A stretch of DNA of 64,000 bases from Tetramitus jugosus (lineage: Eukaryota; Heterolobosea; Eutetramitea; Acrasida; Vahlkampfiidae), in the NCBI GenBank assembly GCA_937625935.1, contig OW569367.1:427108-491107 (forward strand), written 5' to 3'. A program made the position numbers and the translations under genes. Positions within the stretch are counted from its first letter, which is position 1; every line of letters begins with the position of its first letter. The notes under the pieces were generated by a model, which was not told the origin of the DNA, ran no database searches, and worked only from the letters and a program-made list of their open reading frames with translations. Positions 41,801 to 50,871 of the stretch are shown here, piece by piece.

Positions 41801-43240
41801 TGACTCAGTTCTTGCAGACAACATACCACTCGTAGTAGTCGTGTCATCTGTCGCGTGAGTTAGTTGTCTTGGACTAAGATTTGGTACACGTGATGGTGGT
41901 TTGATTCCTTGCCTCTCTTTCTCAAATCGCTCCAACAAGATGCGCAGCTCTCTTTTCTCATCAGAGATTACCTGTTTCTCACGGCGCATATAATCCATAA
42001 ACTCTCGCTTCATCTTCTCAAACTCTCTCCTTTCTCTGTTCAGTTCATTCTTCTGTTTCTCAAGCTCCTCTACTGTGAACGTGATGTTTTCATCATGTTC
42101 CTTGTTGTGATGGTGCAAAGGAGTTGTTCCTGCGATAGTTTCAGGAAGATTCTCATCACCTGACTGTACATGCATGTAGGGGGAACAAGGCGTTGAAGTA
42201 GTGGAGGCATCTGACAATGATCTCGTCAGATGAATGGCAGATCTGGACCTAGGCCTATTGATATTAGGCACCAGTACTGTGAGATTATCGATATCAGCAC
42301 GTTTTTCTTCACTGGGTGCAATCGTCGAATGACTGGTACCAGTCACCACATGACCATCGTCAACTGCTTTCACACCATTTCTAGCATTATTGATGACTCT
42401 CACATCATGTTCATTATCACCATCGTCGTCCTCTGTTGTAACAATGGTGACTGGTGGTGGTGGCAATGGATTCTCCCTTAAAAACTCCTCAACAATCGGT
42501 GGCAACGATTTCAAATGAGGAGACAATTGAAGAGGTGATGCATTGTGGTTGTTGTTGTTTCGGTGACTGGGACTACTACCACCACCACGATAGTCTGGAG
42601 AATTGGCTTCTTTGATCGTGATGGGAGAAGAAGAAATGCTCTCTGTGCGAGTCGTATTTCGTGTTGTTACAATGGTTGTGAGTGAAGCCTTGTTACGCAT
42701 CGTGGTCACTGAAGTTGTCGTTGTCGTGGACGAAGAAACATGTTCCTCTGCATCGTCTGGTGCGATTTCAACAATGGAGGGTGACGATGATGATGACGAC
42801 GATGGTTTTTTTGCTTGCATCTCTGACATGAGACTGCCCCAGTGAACAGTCCGGATGGATTTCACTCGACCTGCATCAGTTGTTGTTGTTGATGCTGTAT
42901 TGTCTCGATCTTTGACAGACGTGTTATTGTTGTTGTTGGTGTTTGATGCTACTGTTGTTGTTGTTGTTGTTGTAGCTCTGGGTGGTGATCCACCAACACT
43001 AGAGTTCTTTTTTGGTGGTACAGCTGGTGGCTGATTGCTGTTGTTGACTTGCTTGTCTGCAGTCTTTCTTGGTGTGCTGCCCTTTCGTTTCATCTTTGTT
43101 GTCGTCAAGTGCTGTTGTTGTTGTTGTTTTTGATGATGATTATTTCTCTCTGTATTGGGTGGGATGATGTAGAGGACTTGAACTGCGTTGTTTGTCTTCT
43201 TGGGTTTTTTTGGACGTTTGAGTTTGTAACGACCACTCAT
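38849..43240 (-). CDS. Class I-type phosphatidylinositol 3-kinase catalytic subunit
   Basis: About 1463 residues, no intron. I start at the Met at 43,240, about 15 bp downstream of a TATAAAAAA stretch; the frame stays open to 43,378 but that part overlaps the VPS9 gene. Residues 1-400 are basic and S/T/N-rich with low complexity. A coiled coil follows (about 410-475). Then come a Ras-binding-like region (about 625-700), a C2 domain (about 700-880), the PIK helical domain (about 950-1120, 'LNDEERYRLWSVRSAQLLTS') and the kinase domain ('LWLVFENADK', 'FKAGDDLRQDLLTLQML', 'GIGDRHNDNIM', 'HIDFGHFLGNFKSFKGIYKR'). The basic KRE of the activation loop fits PIP2 use, as in class I. It probably makes PIP3 at the plasma membrane for chemotaxis and phagocytosis. 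Confidence 0.92.
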   Translation of the reverse strand: MSGRYKLKRPKKPKKTNNAVQVLYIIPPNTERNNHHQKQQQQQHLTTTKMKRKGSTPRKTADKQVNNSNQPPAVPPKKNSSVGGSPPRATTTTTTTVASNTNNNNNTSVKDRDNTASTTTTDAGRVKSIRTVHWGSLMSEMQAKKPSSSSSSSPSIVEIAPDDAEEHVSSSTTTTTSVTTMRNKASLTTIVTTRNTTRTESISSSPITIKEANSPDYRGGGSSPSHRNNNNHNASPLQLSPHLKSLPPIVEEFLRENPLPPPPVTIVTTEDDDGDNEHDVRVINNARNGVKAVDDGHVVTGTSHSTIAPSEEKRADIDNLTVLVPNINRPRSRSAIHLTRSLSDASTTSTPCSPYMHVQSGDENLPETIAGTTPLHHHNKEHDENITFTVEELEKQKNELNRERREFEKMKREFMDYMRREKQVISDEKRELRILLERFEKERQGIKPPSRVPNLSPRQLTHATDDTTTTSGMLSARTESTEDDLMTLDESHMEFIDNSEMEQNSYDEALKRLMKRKTATADFTEYKEIMCEDEHTSTKRASVSTKVQIAKEVSLLLSDRQNWSTENEEVRQFRSSMAAVHAANNQVRLSLAATKSVLPPLYITNDPAVSQFEKTKDIMCKIYIPEINVYKTIMCPAGTYASQLLDILMSKVSNDGHLHLTKEDHLFKASGFSSDFIYGDTAIIEFEHVWNCLKSGNRVTLTVASWDSIWNELDLQDISLKSIDYQFDQVVQSDDNTRTSNNQIISWNVAEPFRFKMINLENMSCHAGNTEIYISAQLLMGNLPLSQERFSQASELESTVRFGQYINFNDVLVSEIPREATLHILCYSRSKSSSGTVVSVGPKDVLISSINVPLYTFNAELKSGVARYRMWPGMRKYIYSENKDSSSDAPFIQIEFDTRGQTIVYCDDYKKIPPQLSERWIMFEQKRINQYPKLSHSDLLVEFNRIISTDPLYQLNDEERYRLWSVRSAQLLTSDPRVLFKFMQSVPWKHPQAIAIAEQLLDKWENMEPIDAIGLLNYNYTNSRLRRYAVKILNKLSDNELKGLLLQLVQTLKFELYHDSALARFLVERSLKSTHMIGHVLFWHMKSEMHDPSVSERYGLILEEYLTNCGSHRRELLKQNGIVEQLFSIAMLIKETKKADQVSVLRRELAKMTIPPKFKLPLSTRVDLSGILVDKCKVMNSKKLPLWLVFENADKTGSPVYVIFKAGDDLRQDLLTLQMLNSMDVLWKSTNLNLRLNPYGCVCLGDMIGMIEVVLNSDTVANITHERGGASAAFSVDPLTVWLRKNCNSDQEFENCVKNFVKSCAGYCVATYVLGIGDRHNDNIMLTKKGDLFHIDFGHFLGNFKSFKGIYKRETTPFVFTPMYAHVMGGTDADDYKEFVRMGCDAFLVLRKFGHMLMNMFLLMLPAGIPELSCIEDIEWLRKVLKLESSEEEATKHFRKQIKKSLKNTRARINDAVHIYAKK

Positions 43241-43334
43241 TGTGTCGGCTGGTGTTTTTTTATACCCACCAAGATTCGGTGTCATTTCAAATGTCGTCAA
43301 TAGCGGAGCTTTGTACGTCACTCTGTGGGTTGTA

Positions 43335-45077
43335 TCATTTTTTTCGTTCTTGGGCAGCGTCTTCGCCTCGCTGTTCAAGGTGAGTCATGGATTGGGTACT
43401 ATTCCACGTTTTTTCTTGTTCCGAAGCTTTTTGACACAACTCCTCGTAAATCTTACGAATCTTGCTGACATTACGATTTTGGGTGTGAGGATAGTCTGGA
43501 GCCAATGGATGCAGTATTGTTGTGTCATTATCACCAGTTGTGAATAAAGGTGTTGGTGGTAGTGGTTTTCGTGCTTGTTTTTCGAGCTGGCGAAGTCGGT
43601 GTTGAAGCTGCAGTTGTTGTATATCCATCTGTATAATGTAGTTCATTGTTGTTTCGAGAGTCGCGATCGAATAACCTGCTTCTCCCTTCAACAAATCTGG
43701 ATGCATAAAATCATTCAGATAATTTAGAATAGCAAATAAGCACCTCGGATTCGCATGACATAGCACATAAGAGAATATTGATACGAGATCATCGGCAGCG
43801 AGGTGTACATCGGTCACTTCCTTGAAATTTTCACACAGCTTTTCATAGTACCTCGTTACGCATTCAGATATTTCTCTTAGACTTCCTATAATACACAGAA
43901 TGATATCTTGAGGGGAGAACTTGTCAGCATTAATTGTCTTCAGGATATCGATAGCAGTTTGATATGGTTTCTCGTCGGACGAAAGAGATTCATCATACTC
44001 TAACCTAAATTGCTCTTCGACCTGAAAAAACTCCATCGTTTTGGTCTGTATTTGTTGAATACGATTACTGAGAGCTCTATCAGACACTGTGTTACTAATA
44101 CAATACAGGGAGAAGAGCTTATCATAAATATCACGCAGTGAAAGTAGTTCACCCAACGTGCAATAGTATACAACATTCTCACAGTCTGATATTCGCTCAT
44201 ATATAGAATCGGTGATAAAGTGAGCCCAATATCGCTTGAGTAGGGACTGTACAAGTCGGTCACAAAATGAGCCCACATCGAAAACGGCCTTTTTCACTAG
44301 TTCGCTGGCCATCTCAATCCTCTTCTGTTCTTCGTACCGACTCAAAAAAGCAGAATCATAATGACGTACACACTTGTTACTCAATGATACAATCGCCTTA
44401 TGAATGGCATGAGAACTATCACGTATTATCTTTTTCAAATAATCAGTCAATAGTTGTTTTACATGTAACTGCAATGAATTGTCCTGATATTCCATCGAAG
44501 GATCTATGAGCATTGCCTGTGTTGTGAACTGGGTCAAAAAATTGTAGTCATCTCGCATCTTTTCATTACTCATTTTCATATAATCAAAATTGCTGTCCAC
44601 GAACCTTGTCCATTTATCTGCACTATATCCGATCGCAGACCACTTAAATTTGTTGTTGGAAAACATGTTTCTCTTAACAGCACTAAAATCTGTGACCACA
44701 ACTTTGTCTTTAGGGACATCATGCTTAGCACTCGTTGAAGGTTTCTTCTTGCTGCTGTCATCCGAAGAAGAAGGTGCAGTTACTGTACTTGAAACTTCCT
44801 TCTTCCGACTCTTAATGATTTGGTGGATCACTTTAATGTTCACCAAGCATTCATCTGTCCATCGAACAATTTCACTGACTTGATCTTCCTCAAGCTCAGT
44901 TGGAGAGCTTTTGTCAAGCACAGCGATTTGAATGCTACTCTGCTTTAACATTGCTACACTTTGTTCAGCAATAGAAATATAACTAGCATAAGCTTCTTGA
45001 TATTGTTCACGATTGAGCAGCTCTGCTGCATCTTGCATATTTTCTCTCATACGGCTCAGGACTAGAGAGACCTGCAT
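43335..45077 (-). CDS. VPS9-domain Rab5-type guanine nucleotide exchange factor
   Basis: A 580-residue intronless gene. The first about 80 residues are helical and MIT-like ('MQDAAELLNREQYQEAYASY'). A Lys/Ser-rich linker follows. The VPS9 module spans about 270-490 and is recognisable by 'SPQDIILCIIGSLREISECV', 'VHLAADDLVSIFSYVLCHAN' (carrying the conserved Asp) and 'LKGEAGYSIATLETTMNYI'. VPS9 proteins activate Rab5-family GTPases on early endosomes. The gene stops 95 bp before the PI3K start and lies on the same strand. Confidence 0.85.
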   Translation of the reverse strand: MQVSLVLSRMRENMQDAAELLNREQYQEAYASYISIAEQSVAMLKQSSIQIAVLDKSSPTELEEDQVSEIVRWTDECLVNIKVIHQIIKSRKKEVSSTVTAPSSSDDSSKKKPSTSAKHDVPKDKVVVTDFSAVKRNMFSNNKFKWSAIGYSADKWTRFVDSNFDYMKMSNEKMRDDYNFLTQFTTQAMLIDPSMEYQDNSLQLHVKQLLTDYLKKIIRDSSHAIHKAIVSLSNKCVRHYDSAFLSRYEEQKRIEMASELVKKAVFDVGSFCDRLVQSLLKRYWAHFITDSIYERISDCENVVYYCTLGELLSLRDIYDKLFSLYCISNTVSDRALSNRIQQIQTKTMEFFQVEEQFRLEYDESLSSDEKPYQTAIDILKTINADKFSPQDIILCIIGSLREISECVTRYYEKLCENFKEVTDVHLAADDLVSIFSYVLCHANPRCLFAILNYLNDFMHPDLLKGEAGYSIATLETTMNYIIQMDIQQLQLQHRLRQLEKQARKPLPPTPLFTTGDNDTTILHPLAPDYPHTQNRNVSKIRKIYEELCQKASEQEKTWNSTQSMTHLEQRGEDAAQERKK

Positions 45078-45179
45078 CGCGAGTTTTTGTTTGTGTTGAA
45101 ATATCGCGAAACGACAACGTTCTTGAGGATTTTCAAGTCGTCTCCAACCTCGAGCAATGAAAATGTGCGGCCAACTTCG

Positions 45180-46175
45180 TTAACAAATATTACATTTATT
45201 ACGAGGCGGATTCTTTGTCGTCATGGCCACTGGTCGTTCTTGTTGTTTTGTCGTCCTTCTTGCGGGAGAGAAAGTAGTCAACCGATGAAGGATTATATCA
45301 GACATCATGGAGACATTTTCTGCATTGATCTCGAAGTACTCTATGGGAAGAATTGTGAATTCTCTGGAACAATCCTCCAAATATCTTTCCTTTGTTATCT
45401 TTGCGTCTAACGGCCAAGTACCCACACCGACAATCAATGCAGCCTTACAAAGTGTTCGATATCCTTCTTGACACTTTTGCAATACATCCAACGTAATGGA
45501 CAACGAATTGGTGGTACTACCCAGAGAATAATTCGTTTCATCTAGGGCATCGTTTGTATCTAAAGTAAGGACAATACAGTGAAGCTTCTCATAGTAGAGA
45601 TTCCTTATTGTTTGAAAGCGAGCATGCCCTGAAGAGGAGTATGGCATCAGTATTGAAGTATCAGAGATAATGCTGGGTCTCTTGGATCTCAAATGTACAG
45701 TGGATGAATCATAACCTGATCGACGATAATTGTGCGTTGGTTGATCATCTAGGATCAGCTCTTTGTTCATCAAGCATTTCACAGCCACTTGGTTCATAGG
45801 TCCATCTGGTACCAGGAATCCGACTCGTACACTAACTGGAGTTGGTTCATCACATAAATCTTTATTGCTAGCCACTCGTTCATAGGGAAAAAAATTTCTC
45901 GCATAACAAGCGTACTCTTTCATTTCATGACAACTGCAACTGCAAAAACAATCAAAAGTCTTGAGCAATCCATAATTTCTCTCTGTGAGATGCTGTCCCA
46001 GAGTCGATCGATGACTGACTAGTGTTGGAAAGTCTCGAGCCAAAAGTAATGACCACAGGGAGACTTGAGAACGAATAGTGACATAATTTGAGCGATTTGT
46101 CTGCGAGAAAATGCAAATGTCTGTCGCAGGCATAAAAAGAACCACTTGAATCAACGCATCCAGACACAACAACAT
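45180..46175 (-). CDS. F-box-like protein fused to a degenerate Rab-like GTPase domain with C-terminal CxxC
   Basis: A 331-residue protein. Residues 1-50 look like an F-box ('LFMPATDICIFSQTNRSNYV', later 'SLWSLLLARDFP'). From about residue 115 the order of motifs follows a Rab fold: a first strand 'VRVGFLVPDG' where the P-loop should be, 'ARFQTIRNLYYEKLHCIVLT' resembling switch II, 'ALIVGVGTWPLD' where GNKxDL would be, and 'FEINAENVSMMSDIIL' like the ExSAK region. The end KCNIC resembles a prenylation tail. The P-loop GxxxxGKS and the NKxD are missing, so it probably does not bind GTP normally. The function is unknown; it might bring a ubiquitin ligase to a membrane (inference). Confidence 0.55.
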   Translation of the reverse strand: MLLCLDALIQVVLFMPATDICIFSQTNRSNYVTIRSQVSLWSLLLARDFPTLVSHRSTLGQHLTERNYGLLKTFDCFCSCSCHEMKEYACYARNFFPYERVASNKDLCDEPTPVSVRVGFLVPDGPMNQVAVKCLMNKELILDDQPTHNYRRSGYDSSTVHLRSKRPSIISDTSILMPYSSSGHARFQTIRNLYYEKLHCIVLTLDTNDALDETNYSLGSTTNSLSITLDVLQKCQEGYRTLCKAALIVGVGTWPLDAKITKERYLEDCSREFTILPIEYFEINAENVSMMSDIILHRLTTFSPARRTTKQQERPVAMTTKNPPRNKCNIC

Positions 46176-46434
46176 TTTTGTTCAAATTTTTCAGGAGTTG
46201 CATGTGAAAAAGTCCGACTGTTGTCTGTTCTTCCTCCAAGAAGTTGAGAGAAGATGGGAGATTAGTAAAAAGAAATTGAGATTAGTTAGGAAGATCTGAA
46301 CCTAGAAACCATAATTCGCATGTGCATAACCCATTTGGCACCACCTTGTTTTCACGGCATTTTGTGACATAGCTTGGTCGAATTTTAGTTCCGAGAGCCG
46401 AACACAGCAGAAATCCAAACAACAAGAATCAGCA

Positions 46435-47730
46435 ATGGATAAGAAACACATTAATCTAGTCGTCATAGGCCACGTCGATTCTGGCAAATCGACTACCACT
46501 GGTCACTTGATCTACAAGTGTGGTGGTATAGGTCGGAGCACCATTGAAAAGTATGAGAAGGAAGCTGCTGAAATGGGGAGGGGATCATTCAAGTATGCTT
46601 GGATCATGGACAAGTTGAAAGCTGAAAAGGAAAGAGGAATCACTATCGATATCTCCTTGAGCCAGTTCCAAACTACCAAGTACCGATTCACCATCATTGA
46701 TGCTCCGGGTCACAGAGATTTCATCAAGAATATGATTACGGGTACCTCTCAAGCAGATGCTGCCATATTGATGATTGATTCTACAACTGATGGCTTCGAA
46801 GCTGGTATGTCCAAGGACGGACAAACGAGAGAGCACGCCTTGTTGGCTCAAACACTTGGTGTCAGACAAATGATTGTTTGCTTGAACAAGTTCGACGACA
46901 AGACTGTAAACTACAGAGAAGAGAGATACAACGGAATCGTTAAGGAAGTCGCTTCTTACTTGAAAAAGGTTGGGTACAACCCAAAAGAGGTTCCCTTTGT
47001 TCCAATTTCAGGATGGACCGGTGACAACATGATTGAAAAGGCTACCGACAAAATGCCATGGTACGAGGGACCATGTCTCCTTGAAGCTTTGGACGCTATC
47101 ATCCCACCAAAAAAACCAGCTGACAAACCATTGAGAATACCCTTGCAAGATGTTTACAAGATTGGTGGTATTGGTACTGTTCCAGTCGGAAGAGTCGAAT
47201 CAGGTATCATGAAGACTGGCATGAGCGTGACATTCACTCCGGGTTATCATACTACAGAAGTCAAGTACATTGAAATGTTTCACAATCGAATAGACGAAGC
47301 TGAACCCGGTGATAATGTTGGTTTTACGGTTAGTAATTTGACCTTTGGTGATGTCGAGAGAGGTTTTGTCTGTTCTGATTCCAACAGAGACCATGCGAAG
47401 CAAGCTGAATCTTTTGTTGCTCAAATTATCGTTATGAACCACCCTGGTGTGATCAGAAATGGCTATACTCCAGTAGTGACTTGTCACACTGCTCACATTG
47501 CTTGCAAGTTCGCTGAGATCCAATCCAAGATCAATAGAAGATCTGGTGTGGTCAAGGAAGAACTTCCAAAGTTCTTGAAGAAGGGCGATTCTGGTTTAGT
47601 TAAGATTGTACCACAGAGAGCCATGTGTATTGAATCCTATTCCGAATATCCACCTCTTGGTAGATTCATTGTCAGAGATATGAGACAAACCGTTGCCTTT
47701 GGCATCGTCAAGACTGTCGAAAAGAGGTGA
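46435..47730 (+). CDS. EEF1A: Translation elongation factor 1-alpha
   Basis: A 431-residue protein without introns. The GTPase motifs are intact: '[19 protein letters not shown]', '[15 protein letters not shown]', 'CLNKFDD' and the conserved 'ISGWTGDNM'. Domains II and III follow ('[15 protein letters not shown]', '[20 protein letters not shown]'). It delivers aminoacyl-tRNA to the ribosomal A site. Common eukaryotic EF-1alpha proteins are about 445-460 residues with a Lys-rich tail. This one ends right after '[10 protein letters not shown]' and has changes such as [11 protein letters not shown] where others have ALWKFET-like sequence. It may therefore be a divergent paralogue. It is divergent from the F-box/Rab-like gene, with about 260 bp between them. 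Confidence 0.95.
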   Translation: MDKKHINLVVIGHVDSGKSTTTGHLIYKCGGIGRSTIEKYEKEAAEMGRGSFKYAWIMDKLKAEKERGITIDISLSQFQTTKYRFTIIDAPGHRDFIKNMITGTSQADAAILMIDSTTDGFEAGMSKDGQTREHALLAQTLGVRQMIVCLNKFDDKTVNYREERYNGIVKEVASYLKKVGYNPKEVPFVPISGWTGDNMIEKATDKMPWYEGPCLLEALDAIIPPKKPADKPLRIPLQDVYKIGGIGTVPVGRVESGIMKTGMSVTFTPGYHTTEVKYIEMFHNRIDEAEPGDNVGFTVSNLTFGDVERGFVCSDSNRDHAKQAESFVAQIIVMNHPGVIRNGYTPVVTCHTAHIACKFAEIQSKINRRSGVVKEELPKFLKKGDSGLVKIVPQRAMCIESYSEYPPLGRFIVRDMRQTVAFGIVKTVEKR

Positions 47731-47909
47731 CACTCAGTCCACTTTTCTTGACAAACATTGAAGCATCTATTGTATTGTCGGAAAAAGTCCGATTTTCCAA
47801 CTCGGAGTTATTGCCGAAATCGAATTCCTTTTGTTGTGAATAAAAAGACATCAACAACACCAGCAACTCACACCACCCACACCACCCACACCACCCAACT
47901 TGAAGAAGA

Positions 47910-48695
47910 ATGCAGTTACTTTATTACTTGTCTTTGCTGATCACCACCCTTCTCATTCTATTGTCATTCTCTCATCATGTGACAACTGCCAGTACTTTAT
48001 GCGTGTTGAAAACATCGGCCGGAGACATTAATCTCTCACCTCTCAAATCCTCCAGTTACTATCAAGTAACAGCCGATCATAAAAGTTTCTATGTCAATAT
48101 ATGTGGCAATGCAATCAAATCGTGCAACGGTCAAGACTATGCTTCCATGTATTTTTTGTCGACATCCGACTCTGATTGCTACTACTTGGGTCAGTTGAGT
48201 CAAATGAAGTTGTCTCCATTGAGTACCAGTGATCCCAAGAAGGGTGTTTCTCTCGTCTACGGCGGAGGAAAGACTGTTGTGGGACTCAACAGAAAGACCA
48301 AAATATCGTTAAAGTGCAATCAGAATGTTAAATTGTCGCCTTCTCAGTTGAAGATGACATTTTTGAATGATCATGTGGATGGTACGGATCATTACTTTAA
48401 TTTTGAGATGGAAACAAAGTATGCTTGTCCTGTGAGCAACAGACGACGTGTAGTTGGATTTGGTGGTGCTTTGTTAATTATTCTACCATGTCTATTCTGT
48501 ATCTATATGCTAGTGGGTAGCTTGGTGATGAAGTTTCATTTCAAGAAGGAAGGAACAGACATTATTATACATTATCAATATCTGAAAGAGATTCCATTGT
48601 TAATATGGGAGGGTATTTTGTTTATCAAGGAAGGTGTGATGGCACTGGTGAATAAGGCTTCCGGACGTTCTGGTTATGAGACATTGCAAGCGTGA
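47910..48695 (+). CDS. Mannose-6-phosphate-receptor-like (MRH) type I membrane protein
   Basis: A 261-residue protein. A signal peptide covers about residues 1-27. The lumenal part has spaced Cys residues and MRH-like features ('FYVNICGNAIKSCNGQD', 'VSLVYGGGKTVVGLNRKTKI', then SLKCNQ, and 'KYACPV'). One transmembrane helix follows ('VVGFGGALLIILPCLFCIYM', about 178-200), and a cytosolic tail of about 55 residues ends in 'GYETLQA', with Tyr-based possible sorting signals. The architecture resembles cation-dependent mannose-6-phosphate receptor or Atg27-type cargo receptors working between Golgi and endosomes. Whether it binds mannose-6-phosphate is unknown. A small CACACC-repeat tract (about 47,866-47,898) lies just before the start. 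Confidence 0.65.
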   Translation: MQLLYYLSLLITTLLILLSFSHHVTTASTLCVLKTSAGDINLSPLKSSSYYQVTADHKSFYVNICGNAIKSCNGQDYASMYFLSTSDSDCYYLGQLSQMKLSPLSTSDPKKGVSLVYGGGKTVVGLNRKTKISLKCNQNVKLSPSQLKMTFLNDHVDGTDHYFNFEMETKYACPVSNRRRVVGFGGALLIILPCLFCIYMLVGSLVMKFHFKKEGTDIIIHYQYLKEIPLLIWEGILFIKEGVMALVNKASGRSGYETLQA

Positions 48696-49042
48696 GCGTA
48701 CGGGATTATGAAAGTTATGATGTTCGTAAATGTTATTTATTTGTGTTTGTTCATCGCACATACACACAATTGAAATAAAAGAGTTGACACCTATATTACT
48801 GTTACTTTGGAGGTTATGCTGAAACCTTTTGGAGGGTCAACAGTTTGTCCTGGTTCCTCTTGGGAAGCGCGAAAGATCTTTGAAGGTGGAACAAATTCTG
48901 GTTGGCCTGAAATCATAGATAACGCGGAAGAGGTCAAAACTATTCTAGACCCATAGACCAGTTCCAAAACTCGAACAACTCCAGGAGAACAGAAACTCAC
49001 ACAACTTGTAACAACGACACAAAAAACAACAAAGCAACATCA
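48696..49042. other. Intergenic region
   Basis: About 0.35 kb between two + strand genes. It has AT-rich 3' flanking sequence, then an AC-rich leader (CAACAACGACACAAAAAACAAC) before the next ATG. Nothing else is seen. Confidence 0.5.
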
Positions 49043-50554
49043 ATGACCCAGAAAACACTTTGCAGGGACACATGGTCGAAAATCATCGAATTTTGTGACA
49101 CTCGAGAATGGTTACAATTGAGCTATACTTGCAGAGGAATTAATCAATTCAAATTCGATCGACTCCTCATGTCCAACAAGAGAAGGACACTAAAGTCCAC
49201 TTTGGGTTACAACCAGATTACATACTGCTTTCAATTGGGGAAAGGGACACTGTTTAATGTTCACTTGAACAAATATCCCTATATTCTGGATGAACACTTC
49301 CAGTATTTAGAAGGAATTCACACACTAGATATGAATGGTGTCTCTTCCATTACAGACAATGCATTTTCTCATTTAACTGGCATCCACACGCTAGATATGA
49401 GTGTTTGTCAAGTCACAGACAAGGCATTCAGTCATTTGACTGGCATCCACACACTTAGGATGTCTTGTTGCAATTCTATTACAGATAATTCATTTGGCTT
49501 TTTGAAGGGTATTCACACGCTCGATATTAGCTTTTGCCAACAAATCACAGACAATGCACTTTCTCATTTGACTGGTATTCACACGCTCAAAATGAATAAT
49601 TGTCCTCAAATAACAGACAATGCATTGGTTAATTTGACTGGCATTCACACACTACAGATGAGTGGCTGTAGTCAAATCACAGACAGGGCATTCAGCCATT
49701 TGGCTGGCATTCACACTGTCCATATTACTGGTTGCAACCTGATCACCGACGGAGCACTGGTTCATTTGACTGGCGTACACACTCTCCATATGAGGAGTTG
49801 CCCTGGAATCTCTAACAAGGCATTGTCTCGCTTGACCAGTCTTCGCACACTCGATATTAGTGGTTGCCAACAAATCACAGACAGTGTATTTTATCATTTG
49901 ACTGATCTTCACACACTAGATATGGCCTATTGCAATCAACTCACAGATGATGCCTTGTTCCATTTGACTGGACTTCACACACTCAATATGAGTTATTGCA
50001 AACAAATCACAGATAATGGGCTTTGTCAGTTGACTGGTCTGCATACACTAGATATGACTTGTTGTGATCAAGAATCGATTACTGAGAAGGCATTGTTTTG
50101 TTTGAAGAGTCTACGTACACTCAATTGGTTATGTAACGGACGAAATGGATCTTTCATCAAAAAGCTGGTTGAGCATTTTGAGTCCCGACCAACAATTCCT
50201 CTCTCTGGGAATTTTTTGGTTGGTAATTTGTCCAATTTATCTGCCCCATATGGTGGCCCTTATAGTTATTATGGCAATGGTGGCACTTATGGTTATTATG
50301 GAGGTGTCAATGGAGGCGGTGCTGGTTATGGCGTTGGCTACGGTGGTGGCTACGGCGGTGCTAATGGCGTTGGCTATGGCGGTGGCTATGGTGGTTATGC
50401 TGGAAGAGGTGGTCATAGAGGTGGCTATGGTGGCAATGCTGGTGGCTATGTTGGTGGCAATGCTGGAAGAGGTGGTCGTGGAGGTGGCTATGGTGGTCGC
50501 GGTGGAGGCCGTGGTGGTTCTCCCTACACAGTTTACAGTGTATTGAATATGTAA
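49043..50554 (+). CDS. F-box/leucine-rich-repeat protein with Gly-Tyr/RGG-rich tail
   Basis: A 503-residue protein. Residues 1-45 are F-box-like ('DTWSKIIEFCDTREWLQLSY'). From about 90 to 360 there are about twelve LRRs of 22 residues of the type 'ITDNALSHLTGIHTLDMSGC', resembling the cysteine-containing LRRs of FBXL proteins. The repeats are very alike even at DNA level, suggesting recent expansion. Residues about 395-495 are a Gly/Tyr-rich tail with RGG/RGH motifs ('GRGGHRGGYGGNAGGY', 'GRGGRGGGYGGRGGGRGG'), typical of RNA-binding or phase-separating low-complexity domains. It would act as a substrate adaptor of an SCF ligase; the RGG tail is unusual for that family. Confidence 0.75.
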   Translation: MTQKTLCRDTWSKIIEFCDTREWLQLSYTCRGINQFKFDRLLMSNKRRTLKSTLGYNQITYCFQLGKGTLFNVHLNKYPYILDEHFQYLEGIHTLDMNGVSSITDNAFSHLTGIHTLDMSVCQVTDKAFSHLTGIHTLRMSCCNSITDNSFGFLKGIHTLDISFCQQITDNALSHLTGIHTLKMNNCPQITDNALVNLTGIHTLQMSGCSQITDRAFSHLAGIHTVHITGCNLITDGALVHLTGVHTLHMRSCPGISNKALSRLTSLRTLDISGCQQITDSVFYHLTDLHTLDMAYCNQLTDDALFHLTGLHTLNMSYCKQITDNGLCQLTGLHTLDMTCCDQESITEKALFCLKSLRTLNWLCNGRNGSFIKKLVEHFESRPTIPLSGNFLVGNLSNLSAPYGGPYSYYGNGGTYGYYGGVNGGGAGYGVGYGGGYGGANGVGYGGGYGGYAGRGGHRGGYGGNAGGYVGGNAGRGGRGGGYGGRGGGRGGSPYTVYSVLNM

Positions 50555-50871
50555 GTAAAGCTCTGATCTCCTCATTGTCTGATGTTCAAAATGAGTGGTG
50601 AGGCTAGCATGCAACTATTCGCTCGTTATACATTCGATCTATGAGATTCATGAACGTTTTCAAAGAGTGTTTACATTCATTCTGTGGAAATCATTCAAAA
50701 GTACCCAGTTTTCAGCCGTAGTGTAATAAATGTTGCTTCGTACGTTTTGTTTCTAGTTTCTGAGCGGATGTATCTTACCTCATATCCAACACAAAAAAAA
50801 CTTCTCCTCAATGCTTCAAGCTCCAGTAAAATGAATCATCAAGTTGTTTATTGTGAACTGGTCTTCATTCT
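50555..50871. other. Convergent intergenic region
   Basis: About 0.32 kb between the LRR gene and the giant surface protein gene, which converge here. It is expected to hold both 3' ends; no gene is seen. Confidence 0.5.

Noticed and set aside
43241-43378. N-terminal extension of the PI3K frame
   Set aside because: It overlaps the end of the VPS9 gene; a TATA-like stretch and a good Met lie downstream.
50145-50614. Met/Val/Ala-rich + frame and Thr/Ser/Ile-rich - frame
   Set aside because: Both are frameshifted or antisense readings of the Gly/Tyr-rich tail of the F-box/LRR gene.
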